Shown here: positions 34,936-44,478 of the stretch, in pieces
Position numbering within the stretch: the stretch's first letter is position 1
Layout of the letters: every line of letters begins with the position of its first letter
Notes under the pieces: model-generated
The model's input: the letters and a program-made list of their open reading frames with translations, nothing else
Database searches by the model: none
Told to the model about the DNA's origin: nothing
Program-made: the position numbers and the translations under genes
DNA from: an uncultured Myxococcales bacterium
GTDB taxonomy: Bacteria; Myxococcota_A; UBA9042
Assembly (NCBI GenBank): GCA_903929795.1
Contig: CAIYWC010000231.1
Location: forward strand, 1-63,284
Direction of reading: 5' to 3'
Length of the DNA: 63,284 bases

Positions 34936-36501
34936 ATGTCCCGATTCGCGACCCGGTTGAACGGGATTTTCGCACAGAACCTCATGCAATCGCTTGCGAT
35001 TTTCAGCCTGGCGCTGATCGCGGCGTGCGGCGGTCCTGCGACCCTGCGCGAGTTTCTCGACACCGATGCGCAGGACTACACCGCGACTTGCCGCAAAGCC
35101 GCGGGCGAACATGAGCTCGCCGTCAACGATTTGACCTACCTGCGCCCACAGCTGCATGCCCGCGTGTGGCCGCTGACGCTGCGGCCCGACAGCGACCGGA
35201 TGGTCAGCGAGCAGGTATTTTTTGACACGCTGCGCGAGGGCAAGCTGAAGTTCGTGCTGCTGCAGGCGCGCGGCGGCATCGGCAAGTCGGAGCTGGCCAA
35301 GGCGCTGACGGCGGAGTCCTGCGCGCTGCCCGCGTTCCTCGTCGATCTGGCGCAGATTTACGGCGCGGACGCGCAGGCGGGCGGGGCGAACCTGCTCGTG
35401 GAGGCCATCGCGCGGCAGATGAAAGTCGCCGATGGCGGCCAACGCGCGACCTTGGAGCGGCTGATGACCGAGGGGCGCTGGCTGCTCGTCGCCGACTCCC
35501 TGGACGAGGTGCCCAATTCGCGCCGTGCGGCGGTGCTGGATGCGCTGGCTGATCTGCGCAAGCGGTTCGTGACGGCGCAGGTCGTCGTGCTGGGCCGGCC
35601 GTCGGTGTTTGACGACAATTATGGCATTCAGGGCTTGGACGCCGTGCTGGAGCTGCCGCCGCTGGACTGCGGGCGCGCGCGCTCGAGCCTGACGCGGCTG
35701 ACGGACACCAAGGACGAGGCGACGCGCGTCAGCAATTTCGCCCACGACTGGCGGCTGGACCGCCAGGGAATGCTGGATTCCCAGTGCTATTTCCCGTACA
35801 TGGCGACGTACCGCGACCTGCAGGTCGTGCAAAAGTTGGCCAAGGATTTCGCGACCGATGAGCGGCTGACCAACCTGAGCCAAGTGCACGAGGCGATCCT
35901 CTCGGAACGGCTGCAAAAAGAGCTGACGGAGTTGGAGTGGGCCGGCGGCAAGGCGCTCGCGGCGGTGGACGGGCTGGTGGCGACCGATGGCGTTGTCGAG
36001 GGCCAGTGGAACATGCAGCTGACGCTTCCGCGCTGTCTGAAGTCGCTGGGCGGCGACACGCCGGAGAACCACAACGTGTGTGAGCGGCTGTTCCAGTCGG
36101 TGCTTTTCGAGCGGATCCAGGGCGCGCACGAGTGGAAATTTGCCCACCAGGCCGTGGCCGACCTGTTCGTCGCGCGCTGGCTGGAAGGGCAGCTGGGCAA
36201 GACGCCGGGGAACTGCGACGCGGTGGAGGCGCCGACCTCGCTGCTGGCGGACAAGGAACACCGGGAAATCGCGTCGTATCTCGTCTCACGGCCCAACGGC
36301 TCGCGGTGCCTCGACGCCGTGACGCGCGTGCTGTGCGCCAGCAATGGCGGCCCGGCTGGGCTCGCACAGCAGCTCAGCCGTGGTCTTCCGCTCGGCGCGG
36401 CGCGCATTGACGCGATCACGGCGGCAAAAGATCAAGAAAGTGCCCGCAACGACAAAGCGGATGCGTGCGTGAATCAAGTGTTGAGCCAGCTGCGCAAATA
36501 G
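34936..36501 (+). CDS. NACHT-type NTPase with lipoprotein signal peptide
   Basis: A 521-residue protein. The N-terminus has basic residues, a hydrophobic stretch (MQSLAIFSLALIAAC) and a lipobox ending at C31. From about residue 105 there is a NACHT/STAND-type P-loop domain: Walker A LLQARGGIGKSELAKAL (G113-S118) and Walker B-like LLVADSLDE (183-191), typical of NACHT 'LxxDGLDE'. The C-terminal half has many cysteines (for example NHNVCERLF, NCDAVEAP, DACVNQ) and the fragment FAHQAVADLFVARWL, usual at the end of the NACHT helical region. The ATG at 34936 has GGGGGAGG 5 bases upstream, so the signal is well supported. An exported NTPase is odd because the periplasm lacks ATP. It leads a run of surface-protein genes. 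Confidence 0.8.
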   Translation: MSRFATRLNGIFAQNLMQSLAIFSLALIAACGGPATLREFLDTDAQDYTATCRKAAGEHELAVNDLTYLRPQLHARVWPLTLRPDSDRMVSEQVFFDTLREGKLKFVLLQARGGIGKSELAKALTAESCALPAFLVDLAQIYGADAQAGGANLLVEAIARQMKVADGGQRATLERLMTEGRWLLVADSLDEVPNSRRAAVLDALADLRKRFVTAQVVVLGRPSVFDDNYGIQGLDAVLELPPLDCGRARSSLTRLTDTKDEATRVSNFAHDWRLDRQGMLDSQCYFPYMATYRDLQVVQKLAKDFATDERLTNLSQVHEAILSERLQKELTELEWAGGKALAAVDGLVATDGVVEGQWNMQLTLPRCLKSLGGDTPENHNVCERLFQSVLFERIQGAHEWKFAHQAVADLFVARWLEGQLGKTPGNCDAVEAPTSLLADKEHREIASYLVSRPNGSRCLDAVTRVLCASNGGPAGLAQQLSRGLPLGAARIDAITAAKDQESARNDKADACVNQVLSQLRK

Positions 36502-36626
36502 CGGTCCAGAGCGAGCGAACTCTGGCGCCCGGACGCCAGCGTCGCGCGAACTTGGCCGCGCCTGATCGCGCGAAATGTCGACCACCGGTTGCGCTGCTGA
36601 TTGCGCGCCGGCAAGGAGGAGAGGCC

Positions 36627-38483
36627 ATGCGACATGCGACCGCGAAGAGAGCGCTCGCCTTGACGGCGTTTTGGGCGAGCCAAGCGGTTTGGGCCGCGGG
36701 CGCGGTGGCCCAGACGCCGCCGGCAGACGAGCCGCCGCCACCCCCGCCGCCGGTGATCGTGGCGCCGCCGCCCATTGTGCCGGTCCCGAGCGTCAAGCTG
36801 GCGCCGCAACCGGTCAAGGCGCAGCCGGTCAAGCCGCCGCCAGTCGCGTCGGTGCCGCTGCCCGTGGCCGCGACGCCCGTCGCCCAGACGCCCAAGACAC
36901 CCGTGGCGGGTGCGAATTCCGCGGCGTCGACGCCGGCAACGGCGACGGAGAAGCCCAAGCCGGTATCTGCCGCGAGCGCAAAGCGCAAACAGGAATTCGT
37001 CAAAGGCGAGCTGGCCAGCGTCGGGTCCATCGGGCTGGTGCCGTGGGAGAACCAGGTCGGCGCGGTCATCGGCATGGAGCGGATCGGTGATGTGTATTAT
37101 GCCGCGTTCACGCCATCCATCAATTATTCCACGGAGTTGGCGGAGCAGCCATTCTCGATGAGCTTTGGCATCCCGCTGCGGTTTCAGGCCGTCGACACGC
37201 GGCCCGCCGATTCCGTGACCGGCGATCAGCACGGCTGGTCGCACCTGGGCCGCTTTCGCCAGGAGGATTGGAACGATCCGACGCAATATGCGCAAATCAT
37301 TCGCGAAATTCAGTACGGCACCAAGGAGAGCCACCTCTACGTGGACGTCAATCAGTTCAAGGCCAGCTCGCTGGGCCACGGCACGATCCTCAAGCGCTAC
37401 AACCCGAATTTGAACCTGAACGTCCGCCAGGTCAGCGGCGAGGTCGACGCGTTCAACGATTGGGTGGGCGGTGAACTTTTTGTCAACAACGTCGTGGCGC
37501 CCAACGTGGTCGGCGGGCTCATGTTCGTCAAGCCGCTGTCTTTTGTGAACCGCCAGAACTACGTGCTGCGGTCGTTCTCGCTGGGCGTCACGGCGGTGGC
37601 GGACCTGGATGCGCCGCTGCGCGCCAAACTCGACGTCAACGACGTGGACAACAACGGCATCCGCGAGCGCGAATACCTTGTGGATCAGACGACTTTCAAG
37701 CCGCTGTACGAATCGACCAAGGTCGTGGCGACCGGCATGGATGCGGAAATCAAGCTGGTCGACACGGCGACGACGGACTGGAAGACCTACATCGATTACT
37801 CGATGCTGATGTCCGGCCTGCCGACCGATGGCAACCATCCGGTGGATGGGATGCCGCCGACGCGCTACGTCAGCTCCGGTGGCCTGACGTGGGGCAACCT
37901 GATTCGCCTGAATTTTGGCCAGGATACGATTCACGCCCTGCGCCTGCGCGCGGAAGTGCGCCGCTATGACCAGAATTACCTGCCGAGCTATTTCGACGTG
38001 ATGTACGAGGTTCAGCGCCTGCAATACCGCATCGGCAGCCGGACGGCGGATCCCAACGGCACAAAGATTCAAGCGATTTTGGGCCGGCCGATTGTCAACG
38101 ACGGCGCCGCGGTCCTGGGCGCGTATTTCGAGGCGAGCTGGCGCATCGGCGAGCTGTTCGCGATGGCGGTCGGCATTGAAGTGAACGATTCCGAGCCGGA
38201 CAACAACCTTTTTGTCCACCTGGAGATGCCGGAATACAAGAATTTTCAGTTTCTTGCGACGTTTCACCGCCGGTCTGCGGCGACGGCGGGAGCGCTCTTC
38301 GCGTTGCGCTCCACTGGCCGGGAAATCTTCCTCGCCAAGGCGCGCTACCGCGTCATCGACTGGTTCCACGTCAACGCGGAAGCCATCACGCCGTTTGGCA
38401 TCGGCCCGGACAGCTTTTTCGCCAACACCTTGGATTTCAATCTGAACTTGGAATTCGGCTTTGGCTATGGAGCGAAAAAATGA
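36627..38483 (+). CDS. Proline-rich outer-membrane beta-barrel-like protein
   Basis: A 618-residue exported protein. A signal peptide ending near AVAQ is followed by a Pro/Val/Lys-rich tract to about residue 120 (many PPPP and PVKPPP units), likely spanning the periplasm or cell wall. The rest alternates aromatic and polar residues as in beta-barrels (for example GKAKYRV-like strands and a final strand LNLEFGFGYGAKK). I do not recognise a named family. AAGGAGGAGAGG is immediately before the ATG at 36627. The next gene overlaps its stop by 4 bases (ATGA), so both are coupled. It follows the NACHT lipoprotein gene by 125 bases on the same strand, which suggests a shared surface function. Confidence 0.7.
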   Translation: MRHATAKRALALTAFWASQAVWAAGAVAQTPPADEPPPPPPPVIVAPPPIVPVPSVKLAPQPVKAQPVKPPPVASVPLPVAATPVAQTPKTPVAGANSAASTPATATEKPKPVSAASAKRKQEFVKGELASVGSIGLVPWENQVGAVIGMERIGDVYYAAFTPSINYSTELAEQPFSMSFGIPLRFQAVDTRPADSVTGDQHGWSHLGRFRQEDWNDPTQYAQIIREIQYGTKESHLYVDVNQFKASSLGHGTILKRYNPNLNLNVRQVSGEVDAFNDWVGGELFVNNVVAPNVVGGLMFVKPLSFVNRQNYVLRSFSLGVTAVADLDAPLRAKLDVNDVDNNGIREREYLVDQTTFKPLYESTKVVATGMDAEIKLVDTATTDWKTYIDYSMLMSGLPTDGNHPVDGMPPTRYVSSGGLTWGNLIRLNFGQDTIHALRLRAEVRRYDQNYLPSYFDVMYEVQRLQYRIGSRTADPNGTKIQAILGRPIVNDGAAVLGAYFEASWRIGELFAMAVGIEVNDSEPDNNLFVHLEMPEYKNFQFLATFHRRSAATAGALFALRSTGREIFLAKARYRVIDWFHVNAEAITPFGIGPDSFFANTLDFNLNLEFGFGYGAKK

Positions 38484-39409
38484 AAAAGACGCTGCTGCTG
38501 CCTGTGCTTTTGCTCTGCGCGCTCCAGCCCGCGTGCTCCTTTCTGGAGGCGGCGGGTGACGTAGAGGTGCCGGAAAGTTCCATTCCGCACGCGCAGTTCC
38601 TGCTGAAATGGCCAAACGTCGACCAGCTTGTCGGCGCGACGCTGCAGAAGGCCGGAGGCGCGATGCCGCCCGGCTTTCCGACCTCCTTGCAAAACGGCAC
38701 GTTGGCGCACATTCAGGGCCTGATGACCATCGACGGTGAGTGCCGCCGCGCCTACGACCAGGCGACGATGGATGATCCCGCGGCGCCGCTGAAAAACCTC
38801 CACGTCGAGGTCATCAACTGCGGCACGGTGGGGCGGTGCACGGCGCAGTGCCTCGACCAGTTCGGCGACCCGTTCCGCGGCGTGCGCTTGCAGGCGCGCG
38901 TGTGGTTCAACCTCATCAACGCGGACGCGTCGGCGAAGATCCACGACATCATGAACGGTCAGGATAATCCGGATATGATAGCGCAAATCCGCTTGCAGTT
39001 CAGTAAGTTGGATTTCGTGCAAACGTACGTCGATCCGGCCACGGGCGCGACGCAAACCCAGAATGTGGACGGGCTGTTCAGCGGCTATGAGCTGGGCGTC
39101 GGCAGCGCGTACCTGCCTGGCGACCCGACCGCGGTCGATGACGACACGGCGATCGTCAAACAGCGCTATCTGGCGTCGATTTCGCCGGATACGCCGCAGC
39201 GTTTTGAGCTGGACCCGACCTCGGATTTCAGCCTGAAGCTGCGGACGGCGATCGTGTCCGGCGCGCAGGTTTGGGTCGCGGTGTACCAGAATATCGACGT
39301 GCCGGAGCAGAACCTCTATGCCGTCCGGATGAATGGCGGCGGCGTGGACCTGGACTTCCAGCCCGAGATCGTCATCAGCTTTGTCAAGACCGTCACCGGC
39401 GCGCTGTGA
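38480..39409 (+). CDS. Predicted lipoprotein coupled to the Pro-rich outer-membrane protein
   Basis: A 309-residue protein with signal peptide MKKTLLLPVLLLCALQPAC; C19 is the likely lipidated cysteine although the lipobox (QPAC) is not classical. The mature region has a small Cys cluster (INCGTVGRCTAQCLDQFGD) and beta-rich segments, and contains no recognised domain. Its ATG overlaps the upstream stop as ATGA, which strongly suggests it works with the preceding barrel-like protein, perhaps as its outer-membrane lipoprotein partner. Function unknown. Confidence 0.65.
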   Translation: MKKTLLLPVLLLCALQPACSFLEAAGDVEVPESSIPHAQFLLKWPNVDQLVGATLQKAGGAMPPGFPTSLQNGTLAHIQGLMTIDGECRRAYDQATMDDPAAPLKNLHVEVINCGTVGRCTAQCLDQFGDPFRGVRLQARVWFNLINADASAKIHDIMNGQDNPDMIAQIRLQFSKLDFVQTYVDPATGATQTQNVDGLFSGYELGVGSAYLPGDPTAVDDDTAIVKQRYLASISPDTPQRFELDPTSDFSLKLRTAIVSGAQVWVAVYQNIDVPEQNLYAVRMNGGGVDLDFQPEIVISFVKTVTGAL

Positions 39410-39543
39410 GGACCTGTGCAATATCAACGCGATCGCCCAGATCTTGTGTCGCGGTGCGCATCGCCAAAGGTGGGCGCGCTGCGCGACCCAACCAGAAAGC
39501 AGGATCGGTGAGCTATTCTTTTGCGAGCACTCAGGAGTTGGCC

Positions 39544-42105
39544 ATGCGAACACTTCTCGCTTTTTGGCTCGTCGCGCTGGCCGCCGGTTTGGCCGGCTGT
39601 GAGTCCTATTTTGACCACCCCGCCGACGATGCCGCGACGACCGATGACGCGGGCTACACGCAGTTTTCCGGCGCCGGCGTCGGCAAAGCCTGCGCAACAA
39701 CAGCGGATTGTCGCCTGGGCTTGGCCTGCGAGTCGGGCGTGTGCAAAGCCGTCGGCGTGACGCCCGCCAACGGCACGTGCTTGCTCAGCGCGGAATGCGC
39801 CGCGGGCTTGCAGTGTGGCTGGGCCGGCTTTTGCGTTCCCGCCGGCACCGGCGACGTCGGCACGGAGTGCTCGTCGTCCAGCAGCTGCATGTCCGGGCTT
39901 TTTTGCAACCTCATGAGCCTGTCGGGCGTCTGCACGGCGCAATCCGCCAGCGCGGGCGACCTCGGCGCGACGTGCGCGCACTCGAGCGACTGCATGAACG
40001 GCCTCATCTGCTCGTCTGCGCGCAAAATCTGCGTGCCGGGCAGCTTGACGCTCAACCCGGACCTGTACCCCGGCGTCGAGTGCGACGAAGACGGCGATGC
40101 CGCCGCGCCTTTCCAGGCCGTCGTGGAAATGCCCGCCGACGGGACGTACACGGACTTCTACACGCTGCCATTTCCCAATGATTTGCTCAAGGTCAACGGG
40201 CATATCGACGTGTCCAAGCACCCGGCGCCCGGCGTCGGCTTTGTCGGCTTTGACGCGATCGCCGGGGTGAAAGCGGAAATCGGCAATGAAATGACAGGCT
40301 TTGGCCTGTCCACCGCCATCTACATGCGGTTTACCCGGCCGCTGGACCAGACGACGCTGTCGACCGCGGGCCCGAGCGCGAGCGTGCAGCTGATCGACCT
40401 GACGACCGGCCAGCAGATCGGCCCGCTGACGGCGACGTTTCACGCGGCCCGCAACAAGTACATTTGCGCCAACTGGTTGTACGTGCACACGGCCTGGTCG
40501 CAGCTGCTGACGCCGGGGCACACGTATGCGCTGGTGGTGACGGACGCGGCGCGGCCGGACCCGGCGCTGGTTTCCGGGACGACAACGCCGACCGTCGCGC
40601 CGTACCTGCAGATGCTGACGGCGGCGACGGCGCCGACGGATGCGACGCAGAAGCCAGCGTGGGACACCTACAAGCCGCTGCGGACGTGGCTGGGCGGCGC
40701 GGGCGCGTCGGTGGCGCCGCACCTGCTGGGCGCGACGCAGTTCACGACCTGGGAGCCGCGGACCTGGACGCAGCAACTGGCGACGGCGGCGAGCACCGCG
40801 CTGGCGCCGACCATCAAGGACAACCAGTGGACGCTGTGCGAGGCGGGGACGAAGTCGCCGTGCGCGGACCCGGCATTTGCCGGCCCGGGCGTGGACCAGC
40901 GGCAGTGCCCGGCGCAGCCGTCCCCGGACTACTACGAACTGCACGCCCGCATCAACCTGCCGATGTACCAGGACGGCACGCTGCCATTCCAGGGCGCGGG
41001 CTCGGGCGGCAACTTGTACCTGGGTGCGGACGGTAAGCCCACGCCGCATGACTTCAAGGCCGTGTGCATGGCGGTGACGATTCCCAAGAACGTGCCGATG
41101 CCGGCCAACGGCTGGCCGCTGATCGTGATGGCGCACGGCACGGGCGGCTGCATGCGCTCGATGGCGGAGAGCTTTGGCACGCAGGTGTCGGCCATCCACG
41201 CGCCCAACGGCCAGACCGTGCATTACGCGACGCTGGGCATCGACCAGCCGATGCACTTTGACCGCCGCGGCCCGGGCGTGACGACCGATCCGGGGCCGCT
41301 GTTCTACAATTTTGCCAATCCGGTGGCGGCACGCGGCAATTTCTACCAGGGCGCCGCGGACAACTACACGCTCTTTCGCTGGGCCAAGACGTTCAGCGGC
41401 ACGCCGGACCCGAAGGTCGGCAAGGTGAGCTTTGACGCAAGCACGTTCGTTTTCTTTGGCCATTCGCAAGGTTCCACGACCGGGCCGATGTTCCTGCCCT
41501 ACCAGAGCGATCCGCCGCTGGCGGGCACGATCCTGTCGGGCTGCGGCGGCAGCTTGCCGTACGGCCTGCTGGGCAAAAAGCTGCCGTACGACGCGTCGGT
41601 CGGCCTGCGCATCGGCCTGCAGGAGATGGCGTTGGACGAGGAGCACCCGGCGCTGAACCTGCTGCAGTACTATTTCGAGGCGTCGGACCCGCTGCTGTAC
41701 GCGCCGCAAATCGCCTGGCAGCCGGCGCAGGGCAAGGGCATTCACGTGCTGCACAGCTACGGCCACGGCGATAATTACACGCCGCCGGCGACAAGCCGCG
41801 TGTTTGCGGGCGCGCTGCACGGTGAGGCGGCGCAGGACACCGTGCCGCCGGCTTCGTGGTTCGACGCGATGCTGGATCTGGGCGAGGCGGTCGTGACGGC
41901 GTTTCCGATCGCCAACAACCTGAATGCAAACGGTAAACCGCTGACGGTGGTGACGGTCCAAGCGCTGAACGACCCGGCGGACGCGATCGTGCCGGGAACG
42001 GCGTACGACGGCCACTTCATCATGTTCGACGACAAGGTCATCCAGAATCAGGGGATGCAGTTCCTGGCGACGCTGGCGCAGGGCGCGCCGATCATCGTGA
42101 AATAG
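39544..42105 (+). CDS. Lipoprotein alpha/beta hydrolase with Cys-rich N-terminal region
   Basis: An 853-residue predicted lipoprotein (signal ending AAGLAGC, C19). Residues about 45-165 form three Cys-rich segments of the type CATTADCRLGLACESGVC, common in myxobacterial surface proteins. The C-terminal half is an alpha/beta hydrolase: oxyanion region IVMAHGTGGC, nucleophile S641 in FFGHSQGST, and a probable catalytic His in SYGHGDNYTPP. The middle (about 170-490) is beta-rich and may be an Ig-like or binding region. It is likely a surface esterase, lipase or depolymerase; the substrate is unknown. AGGAG lies 6 bases before the ATG at 39544. It follows the preceding lipoprotein gene by 134 bases. 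Confidence 0.75.
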   Translation: MRTLLAFWLVALAAGLAGCESYFDHPADDAATTDDAGYTQFSGAGVGKACATTADCRLGLACESGVCKAVGVTPANGTCLLSAECAAGLQCGWAGFCVPAGTGDVGTECSSSSSCMSGLFCNLMSLSGVCTAQSASAGDLGATCAHSSDCMNGLICSSARKICVPGSLTLNPDLYPGVECDEDGDAAAPFQAVVEMPADGTYTDFYTLPFPNDLLKVNGHIDVSKHPAPGVGFVGFDAIAGVKAEIGNEMTGFGLSTAIYMRFTRPLDQTTLSTAGPSASVQLIDLTTGQQIGPLTATFHAARNKYICANWLYVHTAWSQLLTPGHTYALVVTDAARPDPALVSGTTTPTVAPYLQMLTAATAPTDATQKPAWDTYKPLRTWLGGAGASVAPHLLGATQFTTWEPRTWTQQLATAASTALAPTIKDNQWTLCEAGTKSPCADPAFAGPGVDQRQCPAQPSPDYYELHARINLPMYQDGTLPFQGAGSGGNLYLGADGKPTPHDFKAVCMAVTIPKNVPMPANGWPLIVMAHGTGGCMRSMAESFGTQVSAIHAPNGQTVHYATLGIDQPMHFDRRGPGVTTDPGPLFYNFANPVAARGNFYQGAADNYTLFRWAKTFSGTPDPKVGKVSFDASTFVFFGHSQGSTTGPMFLPYQSDPPLAGTILSGCGGSLPYGLLGKKLPYDASVGLRIGLQEMALDEEHPALNLLQYYFEASDPLLYAPQIAWQPAQGKGIHVLHSYGHGDNYTPPATSRVFAGALHGEAAQDTVPPASWFDAMLDLGEAVVTAFPIANNLNANGKPLTVVTVQALNDPADAIVPGTAYDGHFIMFDDKVIQNQGMQFLATLAQGAPIIVK

Positions 42106-42125
42106 CTGCGGATTCAGGCGACCAC

Positions 42126-43100
42126 TCAGGGCGCGGTGAGCGTGACCTGCTTGGCCAGCGCGCCGACGGTCGCCGTGACCGTCACCGACTCGCCGCTCTT
42201 CAACACCGCGTAATTGCCGCCGTTTGTCTTGAGCGCCGCGAGGTGGCCGCTGCCCGACTCGCTCCACAGGACGCTGGCGCCGTAAACCGGCGTCTTGTCG
42301 GCCAGCGCGCATGTGGCGGAGAGCGCGAAGATCGCCGACTGCGCGGTCGTGGTGCCACCGCCGGAGTCGCTGTTCACGGGCGCCTTCTCCGGATCCGCCG
42401 GCGGACTCTGGCCATTTTGCACTTGCGCCGACGCGAGCTGCATGTCCGCCACGGCGCTGTCGAGCACGACCTGGACGTCATAGCTGGTCTGGAGCGGCGC
42501 GCCGCTGCCCGACGTCAGCGCGACCGTCGCCGTCGTTGCGCCCAGCACGGTCGCCGTCGCTTCCACGTACTCGCCAACCACCGCCACCTGCGCATGGTCG
42601 CACGTCACGGCGGCAATCGCGGCGTGGTTCAGCCGCGCGCCCGTCGCGTCTTCCAGAACGATGCCGCCGACATACCGGCCACCCTGGACCAGCGCGAACG
42701 CGGTGGGCAGCTTGACCGCCTGCGCTCCGGACACGCTCCACCACGCGCCGAGGCTGATGGCGACCGGCTTGGCGACGGTGAATTCGACCGTGTCGACCAG
42801 CGTGGCGCCGTTCATGGCTTGGAATTGCGCCGGACCGGGCTGGACGGCCTGGAAACTGCCGCCGGGCATCGCGGCGACGCTGGGCAGGCCGCTGGTCGTG
42901 GTCAGCGGGGTGCGCAAGAGGTCGTTGCGTGTCGCAGTGACCGGGAACGTGGAACCCGTCGCGATGCCGACGTTTTTTTGCCAATTATCGGCGACGTGAA
43001 AGATGGCGAGGCCCTTGTCCCCGGCGACGCCGCAGCCGCCGAGCGCGAGGGCAAAAAGCGCGAATGTGGCAAGTGAAACCGAAAGGGAGCGAGCGAACAT
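42126..43100 (-). CDS. Ig-like beta-rich lipoprotein of unknown function
   Basis: A 324-residue predicted lipoprotein with signal peptide ending ALALGGC (C23). The mature part is beta-rich with repeated Val/Thr/Ala strands and a C-terminal segment (SGESVTVTATVGALAKQVTL) that resembles a bacterial Ig-like domain. A Pro/Ser/Gly linker lies near residue 235. No catalytic motif is visible. GAGG lies 5 bases before the ATG at 43100; the frame is open upstream to 43253 but that part is basic and unlike a signal. It converges on the lipoprotein hydrolase gene, with 20 bases between stops. Confidence 0.6.
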   Translation of the reverse strand: MFARSLSVSLATFALFALALGGCGVAGDKGLAIFHVADNWQKNVGIATGSTFPVTATRNDLLRTPLTTTSGLPSVAAMPGGSFQAVQPGPAQFQAMNGATLVDTVEFTVAKPVAISLGAWWSVSGAQAVKLPTAFALVQGGRYVGGIVLEDATGARLNHAAIAAVTCDHAQVAVVGEYVEATATVLGATTATVALTSGSGAPLQTSYDVQVVLDSAVADMQLASAQVQNGQSPPADPEKAPVNSDSGGGTTTAQSAIFALSATCALADKTPVYGASVLWSESGSGHLAALKTNGGNYAVLKSGESVTVTATVGALAKQVTLTAP

Positions 43101-43308
43101 GGCGACCTCGTAGAGCGGACACTGCCGCTTGAAGAAGAACGCGCAAACCGCGCGCGGACTCAGCAACGGCGCAATCCCGCATTCACAAGCTAGGTGCGGC
43201 GCGGGCCGTCCGCAACCCCGGCGCGCTGCGTGGGCTTGCGCCCTGCGCGTCATGGCCTAACTTGGCAAAGAGCGCGTGCGTGATTGGCGTGTCCTTTGGG
43301 AGTTCGCC

Positions 43309-43920
43309 GTGGTCAGGTCCGTCCGCATCAATTCGCTGCTCCGCCGCCTGGCGAAGCCCAACCGCACCGAAGCGGCGCCTGAGCTGGACCACACGCTGGT
43401 CGATGGCAATATCGACACGATCCTCGCCTCGTACCGCCACGCCGAGCAGAAAATCAACCGAACGCAGCGCTCCGTCGAGCGCGTCAGCGACCTGCTGGGC
43501 CAGCCGGCGTACCTCGCGGCAATCGTGCTGTCGGTCGCGACGTGGGTGGGCGTCAACGCGGTCGCGGCGCATGTCTATGGCCGGCTCCTGGACCCGCCGC
43601 CGTATTCGTGGCTGCAGGGCGTCGTGACGCTGGCGGCGCTGCTGACGTCGACCGTCGTGCTGATCAAGCAAAATCGCATGAGCCGGATGGAGGCGCAGCG
43701 CGCGCACTTGGCGTTGCAGATCAACTTGCTGACCGAGCAAAAGGTCACCAAGCTCATTGAACTGCTGGAGGAATTGCGGCGGGACCTGCCGATGGTCAGG
43801 GATCGCGCGCTCGACCCCGGGCTGGCGGCGCTGCAGCAGCCCGCGGATCCGAACGCGATGATGGCGACGATCCAGGAGTGGCGGTCGGACACGGATCCGG
43901 GCTATGTCGTCAGCGAATGA
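43309..43920 (+). CDS. DUF1003 membrane protein
   Basis: A 203-residue protein. A soluble N-terminal part precedes two transmembrane helices (LAAIVLSVATWVGVNAVAA and WLQGVVTLAALLTSTVVLI) and a coiled-coil-like C-terminus with a conserved pattern (RMEAQRAHLALQINLLTEQK) that is characteristic of DUF1003. The role of this family is not established. The GTG at 43309 is chosen because GGGAG sits 7 bases upstream; an earlier GTG at 43276 is possible. It lies next to a set of small stress-type membrane proteins on the opposite strand. Confidence 0.85.
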   Translation: MVRSVRINSLLRRLAKPNRTEAAPELDHTLVDGNIDTILASYRHAEQKINRTQRSVERVSDLLGQPAYLAAIVLSVATWVGVNAVAAHVYGRLLDPPPYSWLQGVVTLAALLTSTVVLIKQNRMSRMEAQRAHLALQINLLTEQKVTKLIELLEELRRDLPMVRDRALDPGLAALQQPADPNAMMATIQEWRSDTDPGYVVSE

Positions 43921-43950
43921 CGTCGGCCCGGGGCGCCGTGGCAGCGCGCG

Positions 43951-44100
43951 TCAAAGCACCCGGCGCCCTTGAATGACGCGAATCAGCACGCTGACAATCG
44001 CGAGCACCAACAGCACGTGGATGAAACCGCCCAGCGTGTAGGAAGTGACGAGCCCGAGAATCCAAAGGGCGAGGAGAATCGCTGCGATAGTTACCAACAT
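43951..44100 (-). CDS. lmo0937-family small membrane protein
   Basis: A 49-residue protein with two hydrophobic helices separated by a short loop (LWILGLVTSYTLGGFIHVLL) and ending VLIRVIQGRRVL. This is the full pattern of the lmo0937 family of tiny membrane proteins, often stress-linked by context. AAGAGG lies just before the ATG at 44100; an ATG at 44139 would add 13 residues without helping the pattern. The neighbours (YtxH, DUF948-like, DUF1003) fit a membrane-stress cassette. Confidence 0.8.
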   Translation of the reverse strand: MLVTIAAILLALWILGLVTSYTLGGFIHVLLVLAIVSVLIRVIQGRRVL

Positions 44101-44190
44101 AATCAGCCTCTTGAGCGGTTGCGCCAGCACCTGACCCATCCGGACGTGCGCCTGAGTGTCCAGCCGCGGCCCAGATGGGCAGGCAACCGG

Positions 44191-44478
44191 CTAGGCGTGC
44201 GCGTTGTGCTTGAGCGCCTTGGTTTCTTTCACGGAATGCGCGAGCGAAGTGGCGAACGCGTCGCTGCCCGCTTCCACCGCGCCTGCGAGCGCATGGGGCA
44301 GCCCAACCGTGCGATTGCGGGCATTGTCGGCCAGCCGCCGGAGGTCCGCGCGTGTCTCAGCGCCCGAGCGCGGCGCCGTCAGCAGCGCGATGCTCGCGCC
44401 CACCGCCGCTCCGCCCAACAACGCGACGACGATGTGCGTCGCGGTAAAGCCAGTGTTCTGATTTTGCCTGTCATTCAT
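44191..44478 (-). CDS. YtxH-like membrane protein
   Basis: A 95-residue protein with one transmembrane helix (THIVVALLGGAAVGASIALL) followed directly by TAPRSGAETRADLRRLADN, the usual YtxH signature 'LFAPKSGxExR'. The rest is helical and polar. Its ATG at 44478 overlaps the end of the DUF948-like gene by 8 bases, so the two are coupled. Family members are linked to general stress responses, with unknown molecular role. Confidence 0.8.
   Translation of the reverse strand: MNDRQNQNTGFTATHIVVALLGGAAVGASIALLTAPRSGAETRADLRRLADNARNRTVGLPHALAGAVEAGSDAFATSLAHSVKETKALKHNAHA

Noticed and set aside
39424..42312. 962-residue minus-strand frame opposite the lipoprotein hydrolase
   Set aside because: Arg-rich shadow; the plus strand has signal peptide, ribosome binding site and catalytic motif.
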